64,000 nt of DNA from NCBI GenBank assembly GCA_947488935.1, contig CANLBN010000006.1, forward strand, positions 186,001 through 250,000, written 5' to 3'. The stretch is from an uncultured Pseudomonadales bacterium (GTDB lineage Bacteria; Pseudomonadota; Gammaproteobacteria; Pseudomonadales; Cellvibrionaceae). A program made the translations under genes and the position numbers. The notes below the pieces were generated by a model. It made no database searches and had not been told where the DNA came from. It was given only the letters and a program-made list of their open reading frames with translations. Below are positions 53,813-63,150 of this stretch, one piece after another; position 1 is the stretch's first letter; the number at the start of each line of letters is the position of its first letter.

Positions 53813-56044
53813 ATGACTACAAATAGTTCTAATCAGTCACTATCTATCGATATTAATGAATCTTTCCGTCAATTCATCGATAGTGAGGTAATGCCTCTCA
53901 CCAATATCGATCCGGATCAATTTTGGCTAGACGTTCAAACACTAGTCGATGACCTTGCTCCTCGTAACCGCGAGCTACTTGAAAAACGTGAAGTGATTCA
54001 GCAACAGCTGGATGAATGGCACAAAAACAATGATTATCAAGCGACTGATATAGAAGACTATAAAGCGTTCTTAAAAGAGATTGGCTACCTTGTAGAAGAA
54101 GGCCCAGATTTTAAGATCGAGACAGAAAATGTCGACGATGAAATTGCAACAATGGCAGGCCCGCAATTAGTTGTACCTGTAAAAAATGCACGCTTTGCAT
54201 TAAATGCAGCCAACGCGCGTTGGGGCAGTTTATACGATGCACTTTACGGCAGCGATGTTATTCCTAAAACGGGTAAATTAAAGCCATCCAAAAGTGGCTA
54301 TAACGAGCTACGTGGCCGCGAAGTCATGAAGTACTGCCGTGACTTTCTAGACAAGCACTTCCCTCTTGATGACGGCGCGTCTCACCACGATGTAACGCTC
54401 TATCAAATTTACTACCAGCAATTTACTGCCGTTCTTAAAAAAGGCACCTACATTGGCCTAAAAGATTCTAAGCAATTTGTTGCTTTTAACGGTTCTAAAA
54501 ATGCACCTAATGAAATTATTCTTAAGAATAATGACATGCACATTAATATCCGTATTAATAACTACACTAGTGTCGGTTCTTTAGATGATGCAGGTGTTGA
54601 AGATCTTCGCGTTGAAGGTGCACTAACGACTATTATGGATTGCGAAGATTCAGTCGCAGCCGTTGATACCGAAGACAAAATCGAAGTTTACCGTAACTGG
54701 TTAGGCCTAATGACAGGCAACCTGAGCACTAACTTTATTAAAGGCGGTAAAACCGTTACTCGCTCGCTACAACGTGACCGTATTTTTACAGGCCGTGATG
54801 ACGAGCCTTATTATGTACGCCGCCGTAGCTTAATGTTTGTGCGCAACGTCGGTCATTTAATGACAATCGACACCATTAAAGATAGCGAAGGCAATAATAT
54901 ACCCGAAGGCATCATGGACGGTATTTTCACATCGCTGATCAGTACCATTGACTTATTGAACAGTGATAAGAACATTGCCAACAGTAAAACAGGCAGCATC
55001 TATATTGTTAAACCTAAAATGCACGGCCCTGAAGAAGTCGCCTTTAGCTGTGAGCTATTCCGACGTGTAGAGCAGTTACTTAGCATCCCTGCTAACACCA
55101 TCAAAATTGGCATCATGGATGAAGAGCGCCGCACAACGGTCAATTTAAAAGAGTGTATCCGTGCCGCTAAAACACGCTGTGTATTTATTAACACAGGTTT
55201 CTTGGATCGTACTGGTGACGAAATGCACACCAGCATGCACGCTGGCGTATTCTTACCGAAGAAAGACATTAAAGCACAGCCATGGCTACAAGCTTACGAA
55301 GACTGGAATGTCGATATTGGCCTAGCGTGTGGTTTATCGGGCAAAGCGCAAATTGGTAAAGGTATGTGGGCACAACCCGACGACATGAAAGCCATGATGG
55401 ATAGCAAAAGAGCTCATCCAGAATCAGGGGCAAACACTGCTTGGGTACCTTCACCAACAGCGGCAATGCTACACGCGATTCATTACCACGAAGTTGATGT
55501 GTTTGAGCGTCAAAAAGAAGTGGCTAAACGCCCTCGCGCCAATATTAACGATATCTTGACGATACCGCTTGTACCTAAAGGTCAAACCTTATCGCCAGAA
55601 GAAGTTGAGAAAGAAATAGAAAACAATGCACAGAGTCTTCTTGGCTATGTTATTCGTTGGATCGACCAAGGCATTGGCTGCTCTAAGGTGCCCGATATCC
55701 ATAACATCAACTATATGGAAGATCGTGCGACCCTAAGAATCTCGGCGCAACTATTAACCAACTGGTTGTTGCACGGCATTACCACAAAAGAGCAAATCGT
55801 CGAGATCTTTAAACGCATGGCCGCTATTGTTGATGAACAAAATGCGAACGACCCTGCTTATGTGCCAATGTGCCCATCAATCGATGAGGATGTCGCATTT
55901 AAAGCATCGCTTGAGTTGGTGTTTAATGGTACAGAGCAACCTTCGGGCTATACCGAACCATTGCTACATACTTATCGCAAAAAGATAAAGTATATACGGG
56001 CCAAAAGAAGAGAAGCCGGTTTAAAAGAAGGAAAGCCGGCCTAA
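53813..56044 (+). CDS. glcB: Malate synthase G
   Basis: The 743-residue enzyme condenses glyoxylate with acetyl-CoA in the glyoxylate shunt. It matches the large G isoform: N-A-A-N-A-R-W-G-S-L-Y-D-A-L-Y-G-S-D near residues 135-152, I-M-D-C-E-D-S-V-A-A-V-D (catalytic region) near 275-286, and K-P-K-M-H-G-P-E-E-V near 397-406. E. coli GlcB has 723 residues. The start is uncertain: ATG at 53813 or 53801, or GTG at 53768; none has a strong ribosome-binding site. Its 5' region holds the operator repeats. Confidence 0.95.
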   Translation: MTTNSSNQSLSIDINESFRQFIDSEVMPLTNIDPDQFWLDVQTLVDDLAPRNRELLEKREVIQQQLDEWHKNNDYQATDIEDYKAFLKEIGYLVEEGPDFKIETENVDDEIATMAGPQLVVPVKNARFALNAANARWGSLYDALYGSDVIPKTGKLKPSKSGYNELRGREVMKYCRDFLDKHFPLDDGASHHDVTLYQIYYQQFTAVLKKGTYIGLKDSKQFVAFNGSKNAPNEIILKNNDMHINIRINNYTSVGSLDDAGVEDLRVEGALTTIMDCEDSVAAVDTEDKIEVYRNWLGLMTGNLSTNFIKGGKTVTRSLQRDRIFTGRDDEPYYVRRRSLMFVRNVGHLMTIDTIKDSEGNNIPEGIMDGIFTSLISTIDLLNSDKNIANSKTGSIYIVKPKMHGPEEVAFSCELFRRVEQLLSIPANTIKIGIMDEERRTTVNLKECIRAAKTRCVFINTGFLDRTGDEMHTSMHAGVFLPKKDIKAQPWLQAYEDWNVDIGLACGLSGKAQIGKGMWAQPDDMKAMMDSKRAHPESGANTAWVPSPTAAMLHAIHYHEVDVFERQKEVAKRPRANINDILTIPLVPKGQTLSPEEVEKEIENNAQSLLGYVIRWIDQGIGCSKVPDIHNINYMEDRATLRISAQLLTNWLLHGITTKEQIVEIFKRMAAIVDEQNANDPAYVPMCPSIDEDVAFKASLELVFNGTEQPSGYTEPLLHTYRKKIKYIRAKRREAGLKEGKPA

Positions 56045-56506
56045 AAGAAAGATAGTCCTTATTGATGTTTACAGTGTTAATTGAGTCAATCAGTTAATGC
56101 TGTAAAAATTAGAATGTATTGAAGCGATAACAGTCGGTTATTAATACATTCAAAAGAAATTATATTGGATATGGATAGTCACTCAAATTAAGCAATAGAC
56201 ACTATCTAATAGCGGTAAAGTTTATGTTTTTTTGTACCTATTTTAGCTTATAAAAAAACATATTAATTTTGTTTTACAAAACCTTTACAGCTTGTATTAA
56301 TCGCCGTATTATCGGCGCCCTAAGTATAGCCAGCCTATTTTTTAGGCGAGCAATTTAGATCTTAAAGATCTAAACAATTAATATGTACTCAGATGCATAA
56401 CCCAAAGCAATGACCCAGTTTTATACAGGCGCTGCCTTTGTTATTTTAAATTATAGTTAGTGGTTTTAGCTATAAAACTTTAGTCAAACCAACAGAGAGA
56501 TAAACA
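56045..56506 (+). other. aceB-aceA intergenic region rich in hairpins
   Basis: This 462-base gap has no open frame of interest but at least six dyads: TTTACAG/CTGTAAA (56068-56106), GAATGTATT/AATACATTC (56112-56151, with an inner ATAAC/GTTAT), TATGTTTTTTT/AAAAAAACATA (56223-56272), CGCCG/CGGCG (56302-56317), GCCTA/TAGGC (56333-56347) and TTTAGATCT/AGATCTAAA (56354-56374). TGTAAAAATT at 56101 and TTTTACAAA at 56272 resemble the boxes upstream of malate synthase. It should hold a terminator and the aceA promoter; a leader RNA or small RNA is possible. Confidence 0.55.
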
Positions 56507-58102
56507 ATGTCAACTTACACTCAAGACATCGCAGCAGTTGCTGCTCTCCGTGATGCCAATGGCAGCTCATGGGATGCAATCAACCCAGAATCTATAGCTC
56601 GCATGCGCGCTCAAAATAAATTCAAAACTGGCATCGAGATCGCCCAGTACACTGCAGATATTATGCGTGCAGATATGGCGGCATTTGATGCAGACAAAAC
56701 TAAGTACACTCAGTCTCTAGGTTGCTGGCACGGTTTTGTCGGTCAGCAAAAACTGATCTCTATCAAAAAGCATTTTGGCACTACTGAGCGTAAATACCTA
56801 TACCTTTCAGGCTGGATGGTTGCTGCACTTCGCTCTGAGTTTGGTCCTCTTCCTGACCAATCTATGCACGAGAAAACAGCTGTTGCTTCTCTTGTTGAAG
56901 AGCTATACACCTTCTTACGCCAAGCTGATGCACGTGAACTAGGTGGCCTTTTCCGCGAGTTAGATAAAGCACGTGAAGCAGGCGACGAAGTTAAAGCAAA
57001 AGACGTTCAAAACCAAATTGACAACCACGAAACTCACGTTGTGCCCATCATCGCTGATATCGATGCTGGTTTTGGTAACGCTGAAGCCACTTACTTGATG
57101 GCTAAGCAAATGATCGAAGCGGGTGCATGTGCACTTCAAATCGAAAACCAAGTCGCTGACGAAAAGCAATGTGGTCACCAAGACGGTAAAGTTACTGTTC
57201 CTCACGCTGACTTCCACGCGAAAATCCGCGCTTTACGTCACGCCTTCTTAGAGCTAGGTATCGACAACGGTCTTATCGTTGCACGTACTGACTCTGAAGG
57301 TGCTGGTCTTACTAAAGAAATCGCGGTTGTTAAAGAGCCAGGCGATGCGGGTGATATCTACAACTCTTACTTAGACGTTGAAGAAATCGACGTAAGCGAC
57401 ATGGCCGAAGGCGATGTATGCTTCAACCGTGACGGCAAGCTAGTTCGTCCTAAGCGTCTACCTTCTGGTTTATATCAGTTCCGTCAAGGTACTGGTCATG
57501 AGCGTTGCGTATTCGATTGTATCGGTGCTATCAATGCCGGTGCTGATCTACTTTGGATCGAAACAGCTGTTCCGACTGTACACGAAATTGCTGGCATGAT
57601 GGACGATGTTCGTAAAGTACACCCAGATGCGAAACTTGTTTATAACAACTCTCCATCATTCAACTGGACACTAAACTTCCGTCAGCAAACTTTCGACACA
57701 TGGGTTGCTGAAGGTAAAGACGTATCTGCTTACGATCGTGCAAACTTAATGTCTGCTGAATATGACGAATCTGAATTGTCTGCGACTGCTGATGCTCGTA
57801 TTAAAACTTTCCAAGCGGATACTTCACGCGAAGCGAACGTATTCCATCACTTGATTACTCTACCGACTTATCACACAACTGCGTTGTCTGTTGATAACCT
57901 AGCGAAAGAGTACTTCGGTGATGCAGGTATGTTGGGTTATGTTGCCGGCGTTCAGCGTAAAGAAATCCGTCAAGGTATTGCATGTGTTAAACACCAAAAC
58001 ATGTCAGGTTCTGACATGGGTGATGACCACAAAGAATACTTTGCTGGTGAAAACGCACTTAAAGCTGGTGGCGAGAAAAACACTTCTAACCAGTTCAACT
58101 AA
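56507..58102 (+). CDS. aceA: Isocitrate lyase
   Basis: The 531-residue enzyme splits isocitrate into glyoxylate and succinate. The catalytic signature K-Q-C-G-H-Q-D-G-K places Cys222 (E. coli reads K-K-C-G-H). Other segments are L-S-G-W-M-V-A near residue 100, P-I-I-A-D-I-D-A-G-F-G near 180-190, and V-A-R-T-D-S near 260. The length and K-Q-C-G-H form match the Pseudomonas/Colwellia subgroup rather than the 434-residue E. coli type. Codons look strongly biased (many CGT, GGT, GCT), typical of high expression. GAGAGA ribosome-binding site; strong terminator follows. Confidence 0.97.
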   Translation: MSTYTQDIAAVAALRDANGSSWDAINPESIARMRAQNKFKTGIEIAQYTADIMRADMAAFDADKTKYTQSLGCWHGFVGQQKLISIKKHFGTTERKYLYLSGWMVAALRSEFGPLPDQSMHEKTAVASLVEELYTFLRQADARELGGLFRELDKAREAGDEVKAKDVQNQIDNHETHVVPIIADIDAGFGNAEATYLMAKQMIEAGACALQIENQVADEKQCGHQDGKVTVPHADFHAKIRALRHAFLELGIDNGLIVARTDSEGAGLTKEIAVVKEPGDAGDIYNSYLDVEEIDVSDMAEGDVCFNRDGKLVRPKRLPSGLYQFRQGTGHERCVFDCIGAINAGADLLWIETAVPTVHEIAGMMDDVRKVHPDAKLVYNNSPSFNWTLNFRQQTFDTWVAEGKDVSAYDRANLMSAEYDESELSATADARIKTFQADTSREANVFHHLITLPTYHTTALSVDNLAKEYFGDAGMLGYVAGVQRKEIRQGIACVKHQNMSGSDMGDDHKEYFAGENALKAGGEKNTSNQFN

Positions 58103-58159
58103 GCTACAGTGTTAACTTAGTCAGTACTTTTGTACAACTAAGATAACAATTTAAAGACA

Positions 58160-58191
58160 AAGGCGGCCCCTAAACAGGAGCCGCCTTTTTT
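58160..58191 (+). terminator. aceA terminator
   Basis: AAGGCGGC (58160-58167) and GCCGCCTT (58180-58187) form an 8-bp GC-rich stem, and the T-run continues to 58191. It lies 58 bases after the aceA stop. Confidence 0.93.
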
Positions 58192-58290
58192 ATGCCCTCC
58201 AGGGATGGAGGGTACATTACCTATAGGAAGTAGGTACTTAGCGTTAGCAGGAGCGGAAGCTGCAAAAATGCAGGCAAGTTTTTGAATTTG
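58192..58290. repeat. Extragenic hairpin segment downstream of aceA
   Basis: After the terminator comes CCCTCCA-GGGA-TGGAGGG (about 58196-58213, a 7-bp stem), then a GTAGGTAC/GCGTTAGCAGGAGCGGAAG stretch and a small CTGCA-AAAA-TGCAG hairpin. The composition (GC-richer than the flanks) and paired structure resemble dispersed intergenic repeats of marine Gammaproteobacteria. I saw no second full copy here; the region at 23030-23090 has vaguely similar GTAGGTA/GAGCAG wording only. Confidence 0.35.
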
Positions 58291-58395
58291 AATGTACGGA
58301 AATACTATTTACCGTATTCATTTTAAAGAATTCAATGAATTTTTACGTTAGAATTCTAGGCTGTTTTTAACACAAACTAATTAAGTAACTTCAAT

Positions 58396-58965
58396 ATGGC
58401 TAATACACCCACTTTTCTTAAAGACGCTAAAGATTTGTTAACCCCACAGGGGTTTAGCACAAGTAATACTTGGTATCACGGCACATCATCGGCATTAGTC
58501 GACTCTATTAAAAAACAAGGCTTAAAACGCTCCGGTGATAAAGCCTTAAAAGCTGCCGCAAAAAAAACCATGACGACTATTGGTAATAATTATACTGAGT
58601 CAGTCGAACCGGTTTTTTTAACGCAAAGCAAAGAACTTGCTTTTTATTGGGCTGAACAAACTGTAAGAAACCGCAACGTACGTATTGAGATTGAAGGTGA
58701 TGAACAACCCACCGTCATTGCAGTTAAGTTACCAGAATCATTAAACAAGCAAGTAAAACCCGATGTGGGTGCAGCAAGCATACTTTTACTTAAAGAGGGT
58801 GAGAACTTTATGGCTTATCTTGCAGGTATCTATCAAGAAAATAATTGTGGCATACCTGAAATAGATTTAATGAAAGCAGATCGTTTAGAGTATTTGAACA
58901 CTTTAGGAATGGCTTATTTTGATGCCGATATCGATGCCTCATACCTAGAGTTAATAGTCGAATAA
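58396..58965 (+). CDS. Putative ADP-ribosyltransferase-fold protein
   Basis: The 189-residue protein contains W-Y-H-G-T-S-S near residues 26-32, followed by I-K-K-Q-G-L-K-R-S near 38-46, then P-V-F-L-T-Q-S-K-E-L-A-F-Y-W-A-E near 73-88. The pattern (Y-H-G-T-S, a helix ending in G-L, V-F-L-T-x-S, then a helix with A-x-x-Y/W-A) recalls the ADP-ribosyltransferase fold of Tpt1/PARP-like enzymes, including the NAD-binding H-G-T. A third catalytic residue was not identified. No antitoxin or partner gene adjoins. Function is unknown; the fold call is inference. Confidence 0.55.
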   Translation: MANTPTFLKDAKDLLTPQGFSTSNTWYHGTSSALVDSIKKQGLKRSGDKALKAAAKKTMTTIGNNYTESVEPVFLTQSKELAFYWAEQTVRNRNVRIEIEGDEQPTVIAVKLPESLNKQVKPDVGAASILLLKEGENFMAYLAGIYQENNCGIPEIDLMKADRLEYLNTLGMAYFDADIDASYLELIVE

Positions 58966-59008
58966 CGATAGATTTTTAAATAAAATATATGATAATTTTT
59001 TATATAGT

Positions 59009-59899
59009 TTAGCCAGTTTCAGGGGCTCTTTTTTTGCTCGACATATTAATAAAAGCCCCTAAGATAATTAAGCCACCCCCAATAAAAGTCCAGTACGTGG
59101 GCACTTCAAAAAATACTAACCATCCTAAAATAGCTGCAAAAACAACCTGCAGATACGAAAAACTCGTGGCTTTGCTAGCTGTTTCTGTTTGCATAGCTTT
59201 TGTTAAACCAAACTGCCCTACTTGTGTAAAAATACCCACCAATAACAACCATAACCATGTAATACCCTGTGGTACGACAAGATTATCACCTAACAATAGC
59301 AATGAGACAGGCAACGCGACTAAAGGAAAATAAATAATAATAACCGAAGGGTCTTCGCTCTCGCTGAGCTTACGTACTAATACATAAGCGACACCACTAC
59401 CAAAGGCACCACCAATGGCTGCAATAACGGCGAGCAGAGAGTAATCGCTACTAATTTGTGTAAATAAAAACTCTGGCCTAACAATAATAATTAAACCAGA
59501 AAAACTAAGCGCAATGCAGAGTAAGGTTGAGCGTTGTATGCGTTCACCTAAAAAAAGTATTGCCAAAATAGCCGTAAACATAGGGTTTAAATATTGCAAC
59601 ATCGTTGCCTCGGCAAAAGGCATATTGACCAGCGCGTAATACACACACATAAGCGCAAAGGCACCGGCTAAGCCACGCGACAGTAACAAGCCTTTACGAT
59701 TACCCCATATATTGATGCGCTTACGCTTTACATCGGCGTAACTTAAAAAAATCGATACGACTGCACGTGCAGCAATAATTTCTAATACAGGTATACCATC
59801 GCGGTACGCTAACTTAACAAAAGCTCCCATGAGAGCAAAACCTAATGCACTAAACAGCATATAACGTGCACCTAATGGAATGCCTAATAAAAAGCTCAT
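59009..59899 (-). CDS. EamA-type DMT transporter
   Basis: The 296-residue protein has ten hydrophobic helices in two EamA repeats (for example, Y-L-N-P-M-F-T-A-I-L-A-I-L-F-L-G-E near residue 105 and F-S-Y-L-Q-V-V-F-A-A-I-L-G-W near 245). Members export small metabolites or amino acids; substrate unknown. Its start overlaps the rimI stop by 4 bases, so it is co-translated with rimI at the end of the leuA-holD-like-rimI run. Confidence 0.87.
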   Translation of the reverse strand: MSFLLGIPLGARYMLFSALGFALMGAFVKLAYRDGIPVLEIIAARAVVSIFLSYADVKRKRINIWGNRKGLLLSRGLAGAFALMCVYYALVNMPFAEATMLQYLNPMFTAILAILFLGERIQRSTLLCIALSFSGLIIIVRPEFLFTQISSDYSLLAVIAAIGGAFGSGVAYVLVRKLSESEDPSVIIIYFPLVALPVSLLLLGDNLVVPQGITWLWLLLVGIFTQVGQFGLTKAMQTETASKATSFSYLQVVFAAILGWLVFFEVPTYWTFIGGGLIILGAFINMSSKKRAPETG

Positions 59900-60390
59900 A
59901 GAGGCTTGGCCATAATAATGGCGTCTTCCCGGGCGCTTGTTGGAGAACCATTCTTGGATAGTGCTGGATAATAATTAGGTCGAATACCTACTTCGTTAAA
60001 ACCTAAATGATCATAAAGAGAAAAAGCCGCTTTATTAGAAGCGCGCACCTCTAAAAATAAAGAATGAATGCTTTTATCAAAAGACGTAAAAACCAGCTCC
60101 AGTAATTGGCTAGCAATACCTTGGCGTTGATAATCGGGCGATACAACAATATTTAGTAACTCAGCTTCATCAGCCGCAGTTGAGGTGATTATATAAGCCA
60201 CTAATTTTTTATTAACAGACTCATCGGTGAACAATACCTGACAATGATGGGATGAAGAAACACTCGATACAAAGTCTGCGTGGCTCCAGCCTCGTGGGCT
60301 TATTTTTTTCTCTAGGCTCAACATAGCCTCTACATCTGCTAATGTTGCCTCGCGCAGATAGAACTGATGATCACTAATTAGGACATCCAT
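59896..60390 (-). CDS. rimI: Ribosomal protein S18-alanine N-acetyltransferase RimI
   Basis: The 164-residue GNAT acetyltransferase has L-L-N-I-V-V-S-P-D-Y-Q-R-Q-G-I-A-S near residues 78-94, the acetyl-CoA-binding Q-x-x-G-x-A/G loop, then L-E-V-R-A-S-N-x-A-A-x-x-L-Y and G-F near 115-135. RimI acetylates the N-terminal Ala of S18. It follows the HolD-like gene, the neighbour it also has in E. coli, which supports both calls. Confidence 0.9.
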   Translation of the reverse strand: MDVLISDHQFYLREATLADVEAMLSLEKKISPRGWSHADFVSSVSSSHHCQVLFTDESVNKKLVAYIITSTAADEAELLNIVVSPDYQRQGIASQLLELVFTSFDKSIHSLFLEVRASNKAAFSLYDHLGFNEVGIRPNYYPALSKNGSPTSAREDAIIMAKPL

Positions 60391-60442
60391 TAATTGTTCG
60401 AGCCTTAGAAATAGAGTTAGAAGAGAAAAGTGCCGAGAATAA

Positions 60443-61345
60443 TTATTCGCTAACCATCGGCATTAATTGCAAGGCACTCCATGCAATGCGCTTACTCGGT
60501 GGGTCCTGCAACATCGAATATAAACTCGGCATCACAAAGCAATTAATATGCTCCCAATCTTTAATGGTATGCATCGAGCCCATAGTATTTTCAACATCAA
60601 GGGTGTCATCCAACGCAAATGTTGCTGCCTCTTCGCCCATTAATAATAAATGCTTTAGAGGGGCTTTAGTATCTTGAGCAGATACATAGGCTTGCACCAT
60701 CGCACGTGCTTGTTCTTTATCACTGTTGTAGTCCTCGGCACTGAGTGCTTGCCCACCTCTTTTATCAACAAATAAGGGCCAGCGCAGGCTTTCGCTAACG
60801 GGTAACTGTACTGTAGGGTAACCCACAGCCAGCAGGATATTTTGTAATAAGCGATCGGTTGGCAATGCCTCGCGTACTTTTCGTGTATCCAGTATCAGCA
60901 TATCTTTTACCCGCCAAACACTAAAGATAAACTTAATGGGTGCGAGGGTATGGCTATCGTCTTGAGGTGGCAAAGTAGCATGATCGCTAACTGGGTTATT
61001 CGGTACAGGTGTAGCAAGCTCTCTTTTAAGGCCGCCACCCAGTGCATCTAGCGGCCCGCCTACATTAATGGCTACATCCGCGACTAACCGCTCAACAGTG
61101 CTATGTGTGTGAGTCTCTGCCTCTACTGATGCGTTATCAGTCATTGCATCGCGCGCTACTATATCATCGGCATCATCGACGAGATTAATAACCTGATTAG
61201 GTGCAGTCAGTGGTAAAGCAGCAGGATCAAGCAGCAATTCGTCGGGCAATAGCAGCGAAGGCGCAGCGCTCGGTAATATGCGCGTGGGCATATAATTTTC
61301 AATACCCAGGAGCGATAAATACTGTTGGCGTCTGTGCTCTAACAT
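60443..61345 (-). CDS. HolD-like protein (DNA polymerase III psi), enlarged
   Basis: The 300-residue protein begins H-R-R-Q-Q-Y-L-S-L-L-G-I-E-N-Y, close to the N-terminus of E. coli HolD (R-R-D-W-Q-L-Q-Q-L-G-I-T-Q-W). Its C-terminus V-M-P-S-L-Y-S-M-L-Q-D-P-P-S-K-R resembles the HolD end S-P-A-L-T-D-L-R-A-N-P-T-A-R. Between them lies an insert making it twice the E. coli size (137), including an Asp/Thr/Val-rich segment likely disordered. HolD links the clamp loader to SSB. The position just before rimI is the holD position. Homology is inferred from ends and context; 11 bases separate it from leuA. Confidence 0.6.
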   Translation of the reverse strand: MLEHRRQQYLSLLGIENYMPTRILPSAAPSLLLPDELLLDPAALPLTAPNQVINLVDDADDIVARDAMTDNASVEAETHTHSTVERLVADVAINVGGPLDALGGGLKRELATPVPNNPVSDHATLPPQDDSHTLAPIKFIFSVWRVKDMLILDTRKVREALPTDRLLQNILLAVGYPTVQLPVSESLRWPLFVDKRGGQALSAEDYNSDKEQARAMVQAYVSAQDTKAPLKHLLLMGEEAATFALDDTLDVENTMGSMHTIKDWEHINCFVMPSLYSMLQDPPSKRIAWSALQLMPMVSE

Positions 61346-61356
61346 AGGTTCTAACC

Positions 61357-62916
61357 CTAAATACCTTCACGCTGTGGGTGAGTTTTGTGCTTACCTGCCG
61401 CCAATAAATTGAGCGCCTGTACGTAGGCTTTTGCCGAGGCAGCCACGACATCAATATCGGCACCCACCCCATTAACAATATGGCCTTCTGACTCTAGGCG
61501 AACGGTCACATCAGCCTGAGCCTCGGTGCCTGCGGTAATAGCATTAACAGAATACAATTTTAAATCAGCCTCACTTTGGGCAATCTTCTCTATCGCTTTA
61601 AACACGGCATCAACAGGGCCTGCACCATCAGACTCAGTAGTCGTTGCTTGGCCATCCACCACTAATCGCAGGTTTGCATGGGGACTTTGACCCGTTTTAC
61701 ACAGTATCTCCATGTTCTCAAATTGGTAAATATCTTCTTGGGCATCATCACTGTGACCAATCAATGATTGCAAATCTTCATCAAATATTTCGTGTTTTTT
61801 ATCGGCCAGCTCTTTAAAGCGACTAAACACAGTTTTGAATTGCTCGTCGGAATCAAAGGCGATACCTAAGTCGTCAAAACGTGCTTTTACAGCAGCGCGG
61901 CCAGAGTGCTTACCCAACACCAGTTTATTGGTATTCCAGCCCACGTCTTCGGCGCGCATAATCTCGTAGGTTTCTCGGTGCTTTAAAATGCCATCTTGAT
62001 GAATACCCGATTCATGGGCAAAGGCATTCACCCCCACAATGGCCTTATTCGGCTGCACAGGAAAACCGGTAATACTTGATACGAGCCTTGATGTAGGCAC
62101 TATATGCTCAAGCTCTATTTCGGTTTGTACTGGATAGATATCATGGCGTGTACGCACAGCCATGACGACCTCCTCAAGTGCTGCATTGCCTGCACGCTCG
62201 CCCAAACCATTAATCGTACATTCTATTTGGCGAGCGCCATTCATGACTGCTGATAAAGAGTTAGAAACACCCAGCCCTAAATCATTATGGCAATGGGTTG
62301 AGAAGATAGCCTTATCTGAGTTTGGCACATTCTCAATAACGCGACGAAACATCTCGCCATATTCATCGGGCTCACCGTAACCGACGGTATCGGGGATATT
62401 AATAGTACCTGCACCCGCGTTAATCGTTGCCTCAATAATCCGGCACATAAAATCAAAATCTGAACGGCTCCCATCCTCTAGAGAGAACTCCACATTATCG
62501 GTGTATTGGCGCGCATGCTTAACTGCAGCAATCGCTTGTTCAAGCACCGCCGCAGGCTCCATCTGTAGCTTGTATTTCATATGAATCGGTGATGTCGCAA
62601 TAAATGTATGAATGCGCCCACTATTAGCTGGTTTAATCGCCTCACCCGCTCGGTCAATGTCCGAAGGTACTGCGCGCGCTAGACTACAAATTGTCGAATC
62701 TTTTATGGCCTCGGCAACGGCTTTTACCGCCTCAAAATCACCAGGGCTTGCAATAGCAAAGCCCGCTTCGATAACATCGACTCGCAGCTTTTCGAGCATT
62801 TTAGCAATACGCACCTTTTCGTCTTTTGTCATCGAGGCACCAGGGCTTTGCTCACCATCGCGCAAGGTGGTATCAAAAATAACGAGTTTATCTTTTACTG
62901 TTGTATTAGAAGCCAT
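61357..62916 (-). CDS. leuA: 2-isopropylmalate synthase
   Basis: The 519-residue enzyme makes 2-isopropylmalate from acetyl-CoA and 2-oxoisovalerate, the first leucine-specific step. Landmarks are [11 protein letters not shown] near residues 15-25, H-C-H-N-D-L-G near 205-211, [10 protein letters not shown] near 234-243 and a C-terminal allosteric domain from about 390. I chose ATG at 62916; an upstream in-frame ATG at 63069 would add 51 unrelated residues. It heads a run with the HolD-like, rimI and DMT genes. No leucine leader peptide was recognised upstream. Confidence 0.96.
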   Translation of the reverse strand: MASNTTVKDKLVIFDTTLRDGEQSPGASMTKDEKVRIAKMLEKLRVDVIEAGFAIASPGDFEAVKAVAEAIKDSTICSLARAVPSDIDRAGEAIKPANSGRIHTFIATSPIHMKYKLQMEPAAVLEQAIAAVKHARQYTDNVEFSLEDGSRSDFDFMCRIIEATINAGAGTINIPDTVGYGEPDEYGEMFRRVIENVPNSDKAIFSTHCHNDLGLGVSNSLSAVMNGARQIECTINGLGERAGNAALEEVVMAVRTRHDIYPVQTEIELEHIVPTSRLVSSITGFPVQPNKAIVGVNAFAHESGIHQDGILKHRETYEIMRAEDVGWNTNKLVLGKHSGRAAVKARFDDLGIAFDSDEQFKTVFSRFKELADKKHEIFDEDLQSLIGHSDDAQEDIYQFENMEILCKTGQSPHANLRLVVDGQATTTESDGAGPVDAVFKAIEKIAQSEADLKLYSVNAITAGTEAQADVTVRLESEGHIVNGVGADIDVVAASAKAYVQALNLLAAGKHKTHPQREGI

Positions 62917-63150
62917 AACTGTATGCCAAAAAGCCGGTAACGAAGATTTACATAGTAAGGTACTATTATCACTGATTGCCCACACAGATGAAAGCAATAA
63001 GCCGTAGACAACACAGCTACATCCGTTGGTATAATCGCTGGGTATATAAATATATCGTCTGCTCGGCATTATTGTATCTAGTATTTATGTTTTACTGGCT
63101 ATGCTCTACTAAGCAGCTCGACTCCATGTTGATTTTATAAAGGATGAATT

